A DNA stretch of 24,578 bases, taken from contig JBCCGI010000103.1 of assembly GCA_039029355.1 (NCBI GenBank), forward strand, positions 1-24,578. Reading direction: 5' to 3'. The stretch comes from JBCCGI01 sp039029355. Its GTDB lineage: Bacteria; Planctomycetota; UBA1135; GCA-002686595. This document shows positions 16,519 through 23,854 of this stretch, one piece after another (the stretch's first letter is position 1; every line of letters starts with the position of its first letter). The notes under the pieces are model-generated. The model saw only the letters and a program-made list of their open reading frames with translations, did not search any database and had not been told where the DNA came from. Both the position numbers and the translations under genes were made by a program.

Positions 16519-17811
16519 TCAGCTCCTCTGGTCGTTGCCGCCGCCCTGGCGGGGGGAAAGCGGGCGCGCCGGCACGCCGACCCACACGGTGTTCGCCGGG
16601 ACGTCCTTGCGGGTCACGATGGCCCCCGCTCCGGTCAGCGCGCCGTCCCCCACCGTCGACGGCGCCACCAGCACGGTGCCGCTGCCGATGAACGCGCCGT
16701 CGCCGATCGTGGTCTTGTGCTTCAGCTTGCCGTCGTAGTTGGCGACGATCGTCCCGGCGCCGATGTTCGCGCCCTTGCCGATCGTCACGTCGCCGAGGTA
16801 GGTCAGGTGCTTGGCCTTGGTGCCGCTGCCGACGCGCGACTTCTTCGCCTCGGTGAAGTTGCCGACCTCGGCGCCGTCCTCGAGCACCGTGCCGACCCGC
16901 AGGTGCGTGAAGGGGCCGACCTCGCAGCCCGCCCCGACCTCGACTCCGGCGCGGATCACGGTGCACGGCAGCACGCTGGAGCCGGGCCCGATCTTCACGC
17001 CGTGGTCGATGTAGGTCGTGCTGGGGTCCTCGATGTGGACGCCGTTCGCCATGTGCTCGACCAGGATGCGCTCCTGGATCGCGGCGCGCGCCTCGGCCAG
17101 GTGGGCCAGCGTGTTGATGCCGATCGCCTCGCGCTCGTCGGGTAGGACGACAGCCTCGGGCTGGACGCCTTCCTCCAAGAGCATCGCGACCAGGTCGGTC
17201 AGGTAGTACTCGCCCTGCGCGTTGTCGTTCGAAAGCTTCGGCAGGAGCGCCAGCAGGCGGTCCTTGTCGAAGCAGTACACGCCGACGTTGACCTCGCGGA
17301 TCGCGAGCTGGTCGGGCGTAGCGTCCTTCTCCTCGACGATGGCCTGCACCGAACCGGCCCCGCCCTCGCGCACAATGCGCCCGAAGCCGCGCGCGTGCTG
17401 CGGCACCGCGGTCAGCAGCGAAGCGCCCGCCGAGGCCTGGGCCTCCACCAGCCGCTCGATGCTGGCGGCTTCGAGCAGCGGCATGTCGCCGTAGAGCACG
17501 ACGACCGGCCCCGGGCAGTCCTGCAGTATCGGCGCGCAGGTCTGCACCGCGTGCCCGGTGCCGCGCCGCTCGGTCTGCAGCACGAAGTCGAGCCCCTCGA
17601 CGTTCTCCTCGGCGCGCAGCACGCGCTCCACTTCGTCCGCGCCCTCGCCGACCACGACCAGGATGCGCGCCGGAGAGAGCGCGCGGGCGCCTTCGAGGCA
17701 CCAGCCGAGCAGGGTACGCCCGCACGCGCGGTGGAGCACCTTGGGGGTGCTCGACTTCATGCGGGTTCCCTGGCCGGCGGCGAGAACTACGACCGTGCCA
17801 GCGCTTGCCAT
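16519..17811 (-). CDS. glmU: bifunctional GlmU: GlcN-1-P acetyltransferase / GlcNAc-1-P uridyltransferase
   Basis: GlmU makes UDP-GlcNAc, the precursor of peptidoglycan and lipid A. The 430-residue protein has the N-terminal nucleotidyltransferase motif LAAGQGTRMKSSTPK (about 10-24), with LYGDMPLL and a conserved VNVGVYCFD segment further on. The C-terminal left-handed beta helix keeps the acetyltransferase residues: VGNFTEAKKS, the HLTYLGD His and Tyr, and NIGAGTIVANYDGKLKHKT. It is about 25 residues shorter than the E. coli enzyme, mainly at the end. The ATG at 17811 is preferred over a TTG five codons upstream. A good promoter about 90-115 bases upstream makes this the likely first gene of the large operon. 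Confidence 0.95.
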   Translation of the reverse strand: MASAGTVVVLAAGQGTRMKSSTPKVLHRACGRTLLGWCLEGARALSPARILVVVGEGADEVERVLRAEENVEGLDFVLQTERRGTGHAVQTCAPILQDCPGPVVVLYGDMPLLEAASIERLVEAQASAGASLLTAVPQHARGFGRIVREGGAGSVQAIVEEKDATPDQLAIREVNVGVYCFDKDRLLALLPKLSNDNAQGEYYLTDLVAMLLEEGVQPEAVVLPDEREAIGINTLAHLAEARAAIQERILVEHMANGVHIEDPSTTYIDHGVKIGPGSSVLPCTVIRAGVEVGAGCEVGPFTHLRVGTVLEDGAEVGNFTEAKKSRVGSGTKAKHLTYLGDVTIGKGANIGAGTIVANYDGKLKHKTTIGDGAFIGSGTVLVAPSTVGDGALTGAGAIVTRKDVPANTVWVGVPARPLSPRQGGGNDQRS

Positions 17812-17898
17812 GGGGAGGAGGGCCAAAAGGGGTGGGGACGGGTGGCGCGAAGGCGGCCGACTTCGCGGAAAACCGCCGGACGGGCGGGCGGCGCGGAC

Positions 17899-17926
17899 AT
17901 TAAATCCGGCCGCGCGCCAGAGTCAA
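17899..17926 (-). promoter_or_regulatory. predicted sigma70-like promoter of the glmU operon
   Basis: On the minus strand: TTGACT (17921-17926), a 16-base spacer, TTTAAT (17899-17904). Each hexamer matches the housekeeping consensus at five of six positions, striking in DNA this GC-rich. The -35 overlaps the stop codon of the upstream ACT-domain gene. A start near 17891 gives an 80-base leader, with a GCGAAG/CTTCGC hairpin possible. Confidence 0.6.
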
Positions 17927-18390
17927 CGTCCGCCGCCGACTTCGGGGAAGAGCTCTCCCAACGCCGCGCGGGTGGCCGGCAGGTAGCGCTCGGCGACGAA
18001 CAGGTGGTCGCGCGAGAAACCGCACACGGCCCCCAGGGGCACGCCGGCCTCGGTCAGCCGGCCCGTCACCAGCGCGAGGAACCCGACCAGGTCCCACGCC
18101 ATCGGGCACTCGAACCGGATCCACCGCAGGCCGCGCTCCAACCGGGCCTCGGGATGCCGCTCCAGCACGGCCGCGAGGTCGTCCTCGGGCACGAGCAGGG
18201 TGGTCTCCCCCCCCTCGCGCACGAGCTGGGCGGGCCCTCCGCCGGTCAGGAGCGCCAGGTCGTCCGGCCCCGGCGGCGCGGCGAAGCCGGCCAGGCCGAA
18301 GCCGCCGGGCTCGACGGCGAAGCGCATGCGGGGAAGCGCCTCCTCGAGGCGGTGGGGCGCGTTTGTGGGCTCGTCGACGGGGTCGCTCAT
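17923..18390 (-). CDS. ACT-domain protein of unknown function
   Basis: The 155-residue protein contains an ACT-like region at about 93-150: LRWIRFECPMAWDLVGFLALVTGRLTEAGVPLGAVCGFSRDHLFVAERYL. This matches the layout of stand-alone ACT proteins related to aspartokinase regulatory domains (hydrophobic strand, Val-Gly-Phe-Leu-Ala turn, Leu-x-x-Ala-Gly-Val, then an Asp-His-Leu-Phe-Val strand). Such domains usually bind amino acids. The N-terminal half (PGPDDLALLTGGG, ETTLLVPEDDL) probably forms a second, divergent ACT-like unit. Its reading frame continues far upstream, but the ATG at 18390 is the first sensible start; it has no clear Shine-Dalgarno sequence. It precedes glmU on the same strand, whose promoter overlaps its stop. 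The ligand is unknown. Confidence 0.72.
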   Translation of the reverse strand: MSDPVDEPTNAPHRLEEALPRMRFAVEPGGFGLAGFAAPPGPDDLALLTGGGPAQLVREGGETTLLVPEDDLAAVLERHPEARLERGLRWIRFECPMAWDLVGFLALVTGRLTEAGVPLGAVCGFSRDHLFVAERYLPATRAALGELFPEVGGGR

Positions 18391-18440
18391 GGGGTCGATG
18401 GGAAACGCGGAGGAGGCGCAGGCAGCCAGACCGCCCCGAA

Positions 18441-18479
18441 AAGGCTCGGAACCGGTCTCCGCGGGGCCGGTTGAGCCTT
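18441..18479. other. inverted repeat in a divergent intergenic region
   Basis: AAGGCTC-GG-AACCGG (18441-18455) faces CCGGTT-GAGCCTT (18467-18479): 13 pairs with a 2-base bulge and an 11-base loop. It lies between the divergent ACT-domain and coiled-coil genes. It could be an operator or a hairpin in a leader. Confidence 0.4.
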
Positions 18480-18501
18480 CGGGCCGGGACCGCCCTAGGA
18501 T
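18471..18501 (+). promoter_or_regulatory. weak candidate promoter for the coiled-coil protein gene
   Basis: TTGAGC (18471-18476) and TAGGAT (18496-18501) are separated by 19 bases, longer than ideal. The -35 lies in the right arm of the inverted repeat at 18441-18479, and the -10 starts an imperfect palindrome (AGGATAGG, T, CCTGTCCT). Confidence 0.25.
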
Positions 18502-18557
18502 AGGTCCTGTCCTCCCACGCCCAAGCGCTCCCCCGCCGCCCTCCTCCACGCCGCCCC

Positions 18558-19271
18558 ATGAAGCTCCTGCCCGCCCTCTTCGCCTCCGCCGGCCTCTCGG
18601 CCGTCCTCGCCTCCGCATCCACGGTCTATCTGATGGAGTTCGCGGACGACGCGCCGCGCGCCGAGGCCGAGCCCGCGCAACGCGAGCCCACCGCGGAGGT
18701 CGCCCGCCCCACCCAGCCCGAGCCCGAGCCGGCCGCCCTGGTCGCGGCGCTGGACCCGGAGGAGGCGGAGCGCGTGCAGATGCTCGAGGCGCGCGTGGCC
18801 GAGCTGGAGCGGCGCCTCGCCTCGTCGCGCCGCGAGGTCGAGGTCCCCGAAGCGGGGGTCGACATCGCCGCCGCCCCCATCGACTCGAACGACCCGGCCG
18901 CGCGCCAGCTCGTGCTCGACGTGATGGCCCAGGAGGAAGAGCGCGAACGCGCCGAGCGCGAGGCCCGCCGCGCCGAGCAGCGACTCGAGCAGATGAACGA
19001 GCGCGCCGACCGCATCGCCGAGAAGGTCGGCCTCGCCGAGGGCGAGCGGGGCGAGCTGGTCGAGGTACTCCTCGCCGTCGACGAGCAGCGCGACGCCGCC
19101 CGCGACACGATGCGCGAGTCCGGCTTCGACGGCGCCCGCGACTCGTTCCGAGCGATCGACGACTACAAGGCCGAGGAGCTGACGCGCCGCTTCGGCGCCG
19201 ACCTCGCGACGGCGATCGAAGAGGCGGACAGCCGCCGAGGCCGCGGACGCGGCGGCCGGGGCGGCTTCTAG
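18558..19271 (+). CDS. secreted coiled-coil protein of unknown function
   Basis: I do not recognise a named family for this 237-residue protein. It starts with a hydrophobic signal-like segment (about 1-25), then a Pro/Glu/Ala linker (about 28-60). A heptad-like charged helix (RVQMLEARVAELERRLASSRREVE, about 72-95) and a second long Glu/Arg-rich helix (about 118-155) follow. The region GLAEGERGELVEVLLAVDEQRDAARDTMRE and FGADLATAIEEADSR recalls helical periplasmic proteins such as Spy/CpxP-like sensors, but no diagnostic motif is present. It ends in Arg/Gly-rich RGRGGRGGF. The ATG at 18558 lacks a Shine-Dalgarno sequence. Psd lies 142 bases downstream on the same strand. It is probably periplasmic or membrane-anchored. 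The third-position GC pattern supports coding. Confidence 0.75.
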   Translation: MKLLPALFASAGLSAVLASASTVYLMEFADDAPRAEAEPAQREPTAEVARPTQPEPEPAALVAALDPEEAERVQMLEARVAELERRLASSRREVEVPEAGVDIAAAPIDSNDPAARQLVLDVMAQEEERERAEREARRAEQRLEQMNERADRIAEKVGLAEGERGELVEVLLAVDEQRDAARDTMRESGFDGARDSFRAIDDYKAEELTRRFGADLATAIEEADSRRGRGRGGRGGF

Positions 19272-19413
19272 GGCGGAGCGGAGCGCCGCAGCGCCCGCCG
19301 CGCGCTTCGAAGCGTTGGTTCCCCGGGGCGCCAGCGGCTCTCGGAGCCCTCTCCCCCCGCGGAGCGACGCCTCCCCCTTCCATCTCGCGCTCCAGCCGGC
19401 AAGCTCTGGAGCC

Positions 19414-20217
19414 ATGGCGGCCCAAGCCTCCACTCCGATCCGCCGCACCGCCTCCCGTTTCGTCGGCTGGCTGTCCGACCGCGGCATCCCGGGCTTCCTG
19501 CGCCGCCCGGTCTTCGCGACCTACTGCCTGCTGACGCGGGCGGACGCGAGCGAGGCCCGGCTCGACTACCGCGGCTACACGTCGCTCTCCGCGTTCTTCG
19601 TGCGGCGGCTCAAGGAGGGCGCGCGCACGATCGCCGCCGATCCCGCCGTCCTGCCGAGCCCGTGCGACGGACGCGTGCAGGCAGCCGGCGCCGCCGAGGC
19701 CGGCCGCATGCTGCAGGCCAAGGGGGTCGACTATCCGGTCGAGGAGCTCCTGGCGGGAGCCGCCGCCCCCGCCGAGATCCAGGACGCGCAGACCTGGACG
19801 CTCTACCTGTCCCCGCGCGACTACCACCGCGTGCACGCGCCGCTCGAGGCCACGCTCGAAGAGGTCCGCTGGGTCCCCGGCGCGCGCTACTCGGTCGCGC
19901 CCAAGGTCGCGGCACGGCTGCAGGGCCTCTTCGCGCTCAACGAGCGCGCGGTGCTCAAGCTCTCGACCCCACGCGGCCCCTACTTCCTGGTCATGGTCGG
20001 CGCCCTGAACGTCGGACGCATCCGGGTCCTGGGCGTCGCCCCGGACGGCCCCGCCCCCTCCCCGCCGCGCCGCTTCGCCCGCGGCGAGGAGCTGGCCCGC
20101 TTCGAGATGGGCTCGACGGTCATCTTGGTCCTCCCCAGGGCCCTCGGCTTCGCCCCCCTCCCCGAGCTCACCCCCGGCACCCCGCTACGCCTGGGAGAGC
20201 CGATCGGCAGGACCTAA
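19414..20217 (+). CDS. psd: phosphatidylserine decarboxylase proenzyme
   Basis: Psd converts phosphatidylserine to phosphatidylethanolamine at the inner membrane. The 267-residue proenzyme has the family features: FFVRRLKEGARTI, PCDGRV with Asp85, LSPRDYHRVHAP with His138/His141, and the self-cleavage site EMGST with Ser234, where cleavage before Ser makes the pyruvoyl cofactor. The conserved Gly-Ser-Thr is intact and Met replaces the usual Leu or Phe before it. The length and full triad indicate the bacterial type I enzyme. The frame stays open to a TTG at 19315, but I chose the ATG at 19414, where family similarity begins. No CDP-alcohol phosphatidyltransferase gene (pssA) is in the window. 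Confidence 0.93.
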   Translation: MAAQASTPIRRTASRFVGWLSDRGIPGFLRRPVFATYCLLTRADASEARLDYRGYTSLSAFFVRRLKEGARTIAADPAVLPSPCDGRVQAAGAAEAGRMLQAKGVDYPVEELLAGAAAPAEIQDAQTWTLYLSPRDYHRVHAPLEATLEEVRWVPGARYSVAPKVAARLQGLFALNERAVLKLSTPRGPYFLVMVGALNVGRIRVLGVAPDGPAPSPPRRFARGEELARFEMGSTVILVLPRALGFAPLPELTPGTPLRLGEPIGRT

Positions 20218-20303
20218 TCGCCCGCCCAACGCCCCGCCCCGGCCAGCTATCCTGGCTCCCCCGGAAAAGGCGCCCGCACCGCCGCCCCGCTCGCACCCAG
20301 CTC

Positions 20304-20918
20304 ATGGCTCTGACCCAACGCGACGTCACCCTGCTCCGCCTCTCGGTCGGAATCTGCCTCGGCGACTGGACCCTCCTCCGCGAGCTCCGCCGCGCCGCCC
20401 CCCCAGGCGAACCCGACCGCGCCTGGCGCGAGGCGGTCCTCCAAGCCCACCTATTCGCCGGCTTCCCCCGCGTCGTCGAAGCCTTCGGAGTCCTCGCCGA
20501 CGCCGGAGGCCTCGGCCCCCCCGACCCCGGCGAAGCCGACTACCACCCCGACAACTTCGACGCCGGCGCCGAGCTCTTCGGCCGCATCTACGGCGCCTCA
20601 GCCGACCGCGTCCGCACCAAGTTGGAGCAGGGACATCCGATCCTCGCCAGCTGGATCCTCGGCCACACGTACGGCCGCGTCCTCTCCCGCCCCGGCCTCG
20701 CACCCGACCGGCGCGAGCTGTGCGCGGTCGTCTGCCTGGCCTCGCTTGGCCAGGACCGCCAGCTGGCGAGCCATGTTCGCGGTGGATTGCATTGCGGGTG
20801 CACGGCGGGCGAGCTGCGGGATTGCTTGGAGGCGATCCATGATTTGATCGACGAGCGGGCGCTGCGGCATGCGCAGCGGGTGGTGGATCGGTTTGCGCCG
20901 TTGGAGGACGAGGGGTAG
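20304..20918 (+). CDS. carboxymuconolactone decarboxylase (CMD)-like protein
   Basis: This 204-residue protein resembles the CMD/AhpD-like all-alpha family. The most telling part is the C-terminal ELCAVVCLASLGQDRQLASHVRGGLHCGCTAGELRDCLEAI (about residues 136-176), the layout of gamma-carboxymuconolactone decarboxylases, with an N-terminal half repeating the pattern (REAVLQAHLFAGFPRVVEAF). The CxxC peroxidase pair of AhpD is not in the canonical spacing, so a thiol-peroxidase role is not supported. The open frame upstream overlaps psd in another frame; I chose the ATG at 20304, 86 bases after psd. Synonymous codons shift toward G/T-ending in the last 150 bases. The substrate is unknown; protocatechuate degradation is not implied, since no pathway genes are nearby. 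Confidence 0.8.
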   Translation: MALTQRDVTLLRLSVGICLGDWTLLRELRRAAPPGEPDRAWREAVLQAHLFAGFPRVVEAFGVLADAGGLGPPDPGEADYHPDNFDAGAELFGRIYGASADRVRTKLEQGHPILASWILGHTYGRVLSRPGLAPDRRELCAVVCLASLGQDRQLASHVRGGLHCGCTAGELRDCLEAIHDLIDERALRHAQRVVDRFAPLEDEG

Positions 20919-20941
20919 GGACTGGGGGGTTGGGGGGCCGG

Positions 20942-21071
20942 TGATCTCTGCTCGGTGGGTCGTCGGTAGTGCTTGATCCGTGGCGCCCCGCGGCTCGGGC
21001 CGGATCTTCGCCGAATCAAGTTGGCGGGCGCGGGAGGCATGGAGCGATCTCCGCTCGATCAAGTCGGACCA
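20942..21071. repeat. array unit 0 (truncated)
   Basis: Outer left arm at 21002-21020 and a diverged inner left arm (GATCTCCGCTCGATCAAG) at 21046-21063. The loop and right half are missing and unit 1 follows directly. Confidence 0.75.
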
Positions 21072-21394
21072 TGATCCTCCGTCGGTGACTGCCACACGGC
21101 TCAGCTCGGATCTTCGCTCAATCAATTGACCGGCGCGGGAGGCGCGACGGGATCTTCGCTCAATCAAGATCCCGCATCGCCGTGCATCGACTCGGGGAAT
21201 CTCGATTGAGCGAAGATCGCCGCCGCCGCGAGATCGTCGATTCCGCGCGGTTGCCGCCGAGCCGAGGGCGCGCTTGATTCGGCGGAGATTCGCGGTGGGG
21301 CCACGGGGCAGCTCTTGATTCGGCGGAGGCCACGCCTCGTGCCGGTCCGACGCGTGGCCCTAGAGCCGATCTCCGCCTCAATCCACTCGACCTC
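21072..21394. repeat. array unit 1 (323 bp, with extra arms)
   Basis: Outer left arm at 21108-21125 carries the inner-type GCTC core. Inner arms are at 21151-21169 and 21200-21218 and the outer right arm at 21273-21289. Two extra half-sites follow: CTTGATTCGGCGGAGG at 21313-21328 and GATCTCCGCCTCAATCCA at 21368-21385. They account for the extra 40 bases and the missing standard spacer. Confidence 0.85.
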
Positions 21395-21676
21395 TGATCC
21401 TCCATCGGCGACCGCCATGCGGCTCCGCTCCGATCTTCGCCGAATCAAGTTGGCCGGCACCGGAGGCACGACGGGATCTTCGCTCAATCAAGACTCCGCA
21501 TCGCCGTGCATCGACCTGGGGAATCTCGATTGAGCGGACATCGCCGCCGCCGCGAGATCGTCGATTCCGCGCAGTTGCCGCCGAGCCGGAAGCGAGCTTG
21601 GTTCGGCGAAGAAAAAGCGTCGGGCGGTCTCCCCGGATCTCGGGTCGGTGTCGATCCGACAAAGAAACTCGACCGA
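21395..21676. repeat. array unit 2 (282 bp)
   Basis: Outer arms at 21432-21449 and 21597-21612, inner arms at 21475-21493 and 21524-21542. The inner right arm has GGACATC instead of GAAGATC. The spacer begins with GCGTCGGGCGGTCTCCCC. Confidence 0.9.
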
Positions 21677-21957
21677 TGAACCTCCGTCGGTGACCGCCAT
21701 CCAGCCCAGCTCCAAACTCCGCCGGATCAAGTTGGCCAGGCGGGAGGCGCGACGCGATCTTCGCTCAATCAAGACCCCGCATCGTCGCGCATCGACTTGG
21801 GGAATCTCGATTGAGCGAAGATCGCCGCCGCCGCGAGATCGCCGATTCGGCGGGGTTGCCGCCTAGCCGGAGGCTAGCTTGATTCGGCGAAGAAGACGTC
21901 GGGCGGTGTCTCCCCGGATCTCGGGTCGGTGTCGATCTGACAAAGAACGTCGACCGA
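21677..21957. repeat. array unit 3 (281 bp)
   Basis: Outer arms at 21717-21731 (diverged) and 21878-21893, inner arms at 21756-21774 and 21805-21823. The spacer matches that of unit 2 closely (CCCCGGATCTCGGGTCGGTG). Confidence 0.9.
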
Positions 21958-22171
21958 CCCTCCGTAAGTGACCGCCATCCAGCCCAGCGCCAAACTTCGC
22001 CGAGTCAAGTTGGCCGGGCGGGAGGCGCGACGCGATCTTCGCTCAATCAAGACCCCGCATCGCCGCGTATCGACTTGGGGAATCTCGATTGAGCGAAGAT
22101 CGCCGCCGCCGCGGGATCGTCGATCCCGCGCGGTTGCCGCCGAACCGCAGGCGAGCTTGATTCGGCGAAGA
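21958..22171. repeat. array unit 4 (lacks the spacer)
   Basis: Outer arms at 21995-22009 and 22156-22171, inner arms at 22034-22052 and 22083-22101. It ends at its outer right arm, 40 bases before the stop of the M56 peptidase gene. Confidence 0.9.
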
Positions 22172-22211
22172 AACCGACTCGCCGCCGCCAGAGCGCCCTC
22201 CACCCAGCCGC

Positions 22212-23477
22212 TCAGCGCTCTCCGCCGCACCCCCACCCCGCATAAGCGGGCATCTCCGGCCACCCCTCCGCGTTGTCGCCGTGCGGATCCAATGCCACGA
22301 GCAGCTCTCGCTGACCGCTCGCGTCCGGCGCCCCGAGGTGGATCCGCTCCACCCCCACGCCCGCGTCGTTCAAACGCATCAGGACCTCCCCGAGCTCCGC
22401 CGCGTCCGCGACTCGAGAACGCGTGTAGACCTGCGCCGGAAGCTCCGAGCTCTCTGCCGCGCGGTGGGCGCGCGCGGTGGGCGTGCCGAAGAGAACCAGC
22501 AGCGCGCACGGAGCCAGCGCCGCCGCCGCGAGGCTCAAACGGCGACGGGTCGGCGGGTCGTCGCCTCCCCCGCTGCGGCACAGCGATGCGATTCGGTGCG
22601 CGAGGAGCGAGCCTCCTTCCTCGCTCCGCTCCTCGTCCAACGCGCCGAGCGCCAACGGAGCCCGCCGCGCCCAGCGCGACTCACCGCGCACCAGCTCCGC
22701 GAGATCCAGGAGCGCCGCCGCATACCGGCGCCGGCCGAGCCGCCGGGCAGCCGCCGCGTCCGCGAGCAGCTCCACGCACAGCCGGTGCCGCCGCGCGAGC
22801 CACCAGAACGCGGGATGCCAGAACAGCACCAATGCTCCGAACGCGAGCCCGAGCCGCGCGCGCAGGTGACCGAGCCTCAAATGCGCGTGCTCGTGCAGGA
22901 GCACGGCCCGCAGCGGGTCTCGATACCGAGGCTCGACGAGGGATGCCGGAAGCACGATGCGGCGCCGGCCGCCGGGCCGCGCCGCGTGACAGAACGGGCG
23001 CCGGCTGTGCGGGCACACGCGCAGCTCCACGTGCGCTAGACCCAGCTCGCCTGCAAGGTCGAGGAGCCAACGCGGCGCCGGACGACAGCGAGCGTCGAGC
23101 CGGGCCAGCAGGAGCCATCCGGCCAGCAGCCGCACCGCGAGCGCCGCGGCGCACGCGAGCAGCACCGCCGCTCCAAAGGCGGCCGCGCCAGCCGCTCCGC
23201 CTGCGGGCGAGCCCGCCTCGGCCGCGGGTGGCGCCTCCCAAAGCGCGCCGCCGCCGCCTGCGGGCGGCAGAAGCCCCGGGCCCCACGGCAACGGCAGAAG
23301 CAGCAGCACCACCGTCAACGCCGACGCCAGCACCCCCGCCTCAGCCGCCCTCCTCCGCAACTCCGGCGAACGCGAAGCCCGCTGCGCCGCGACCGCTCCG
23401 CCGAGGAGGACGCTGACCCCGAGCGCGATCGGCACCAGCTGTGCGCAGGCCGTTGCGACGAACGATGCGGTGCTCAT
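22212..23477 (-). CDS. M56-family (BlaR1/MecR1-type) membrane metallopeptidase
   Basis: The 421-residue protein is a zinc peptidase of the BlaR1/MecR1 type. Transmembrane segments are predicted at about 11-31, 48-65, 97-122 and 306-325. The zinc motif HEHAH is at 195-199, with the likely third ligand Glu236 in ELLAD. In BlaR1 this domain leads to destruction of the repressor BlaI. The long extracellular penicillin-binding domain is absent; instead the end is a short hydrophilic region (about 330-421), so the signal is probably not a beta-lactam. The ATG overlaps the repressor's stop (ATGA), making a repressor-protease pair. The final 90 residues resemble nothing I know and may be the sensor. 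Confidence 0.88.
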   Translation of the reverse strand: MSTASFVATACAQLVPIALGVSVLLGGAVAAQRASRSPELRRRAAEAGVLASALTVVLLLLPLPWGPGLLPPAGGGGALWEAPPAAEAGSPAGGAAGAAAFGAAVLLACAAALAVRLLAGWLLLARLDARCRPAPRWLLDLAGELGLAHVELRVCPHSRRPFCHAARPGGRRRIVLPASLVEPRYRDPLRAVLLHEHAHLRLGHLRARLGLAFGALVLFWHPAFWWLARRHRLCVELLADAAAARRLGRRRYAAALLDLAELVRGESRWARRAPLALGALDEERSEEGGSLLAHRIASLCRSGGGDDPPTRRRLSLAAAALAPCALLVLFGTPTARAHRAAESSELPAQVYTRSRVADAAELGEVLMRLNDAGVGVERIHLGAPDASGQRELLVALDPHGDNAEGWPEMPAYAGWGCGGER

Positions 23478-23854
23478 TCGCGCTCCTCCTCGAGCCGCTC
23501 CACCAGCGCGCGCAGGCGGTCGAGCTCCGAACGGGTTGGCCTGCGCAGCTCGACCGCTCCCTCAACCAGCTGATCGACCGCTCCGTCGTAGACGCCGTCG
23601 AGCACGCGTCCGAGCAGCCCGCGGCGCGTCGGCTCCGGTTCGACTTCGGCGCGGTAGTAGAACGTGCGACCGCGCTGCTCGTACGAAACAAGGCCCTTCT
23701 CAGTCATCGTGCGCAGGAAGGCCTGCACGGTGTTCTGCACGATCGGGAGCTCGTCGCGCAGGGTCTCGTAGACCTCGCGCACCGTCGCCTCGCCGCGTTC
23801 CCAGAGCACCTTCAGCAGAACGAGCTCGCGCTCGGTCGGGTGCGGACGGCTCAC
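23474..23854 (-). CDS. BlaI/MecI-family transcriptional repressor
   Basis: The 126-residue protein has the family winged-helix domain: PTERELVLLKVLWERGEATVREVYETL, then the recognition region IVQNTVQAFLRTMTEKGLVSYEQRGRTFYYRAEV (about 37-71). A C-terminal dimerisation helix follows (about 95-126). It probably represses this operon and perhaps others, with the M56 peptidase as its inactivator. The start is GTG at 23854, overlapping the upstream gene's stop, and the end overlaps the peptidase start, so all three genes are translationally coupled. No beta-lactamase is nearby, so resistance is not implied. Its operator was not found. Confidence 0.93.
   Translation of the reverse strand: MSRPHPTERELVLLKVLWERGEATVREVYETLRDELPIVQNTVQAFLRTMTEKGLVSYEQRGRTFYYRAEVEPEPTRRGLLGRVLDGVYDGAVDQLVEGAVELRRPTRSELDRLRALVERLEEERE

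Larger units (their letters stand above)
20942..22171. repeat. tandem array of about 280-bp units with nested inverted-repeat arms
   Basis: Five units, the first partial, fill the gap between two convergent genes. A full unit has: an outer left arm (typically GATCTTCGCCGAATCAAG), about 25 bases ending GGGAGGC-GACG, and an inner left arm GATCTTCGCTCAATCAAGA. A loop of about 30 bases follows, then the inner right arm TCTCGATTGAGCGAAGATC, about 55 bases starting GCCGCCGCC, an outer right arm CTTGATTCGGCGAAGA and a spacer of about 85 bases. Unit spacings of 323, 282 and 281 are not all multiples of three and no shared long frame exists, so the conservation acts on DNA or RNA. Inner arms use GCTC and outer arms mostly GCCG, each matched in its partner. 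The outer arms are the sequence of the dispersed palindromes at 2870-3601. Confidence 0.9.

Noticed and set aside
21164..21772. Repeated Arg/Ala-rich small proteins in the array (MIERRSRRASR-type)
   Set aside because: They arise from the repeated DNA; unit lengths shift frame between copies and no start signals are conserved.
20942..22171. CRISPR array
   Set aside because: The repeats are long units with internal inverted arms and conserved spacers, not short direct repeats with unique spacers, and no cas genes are present.
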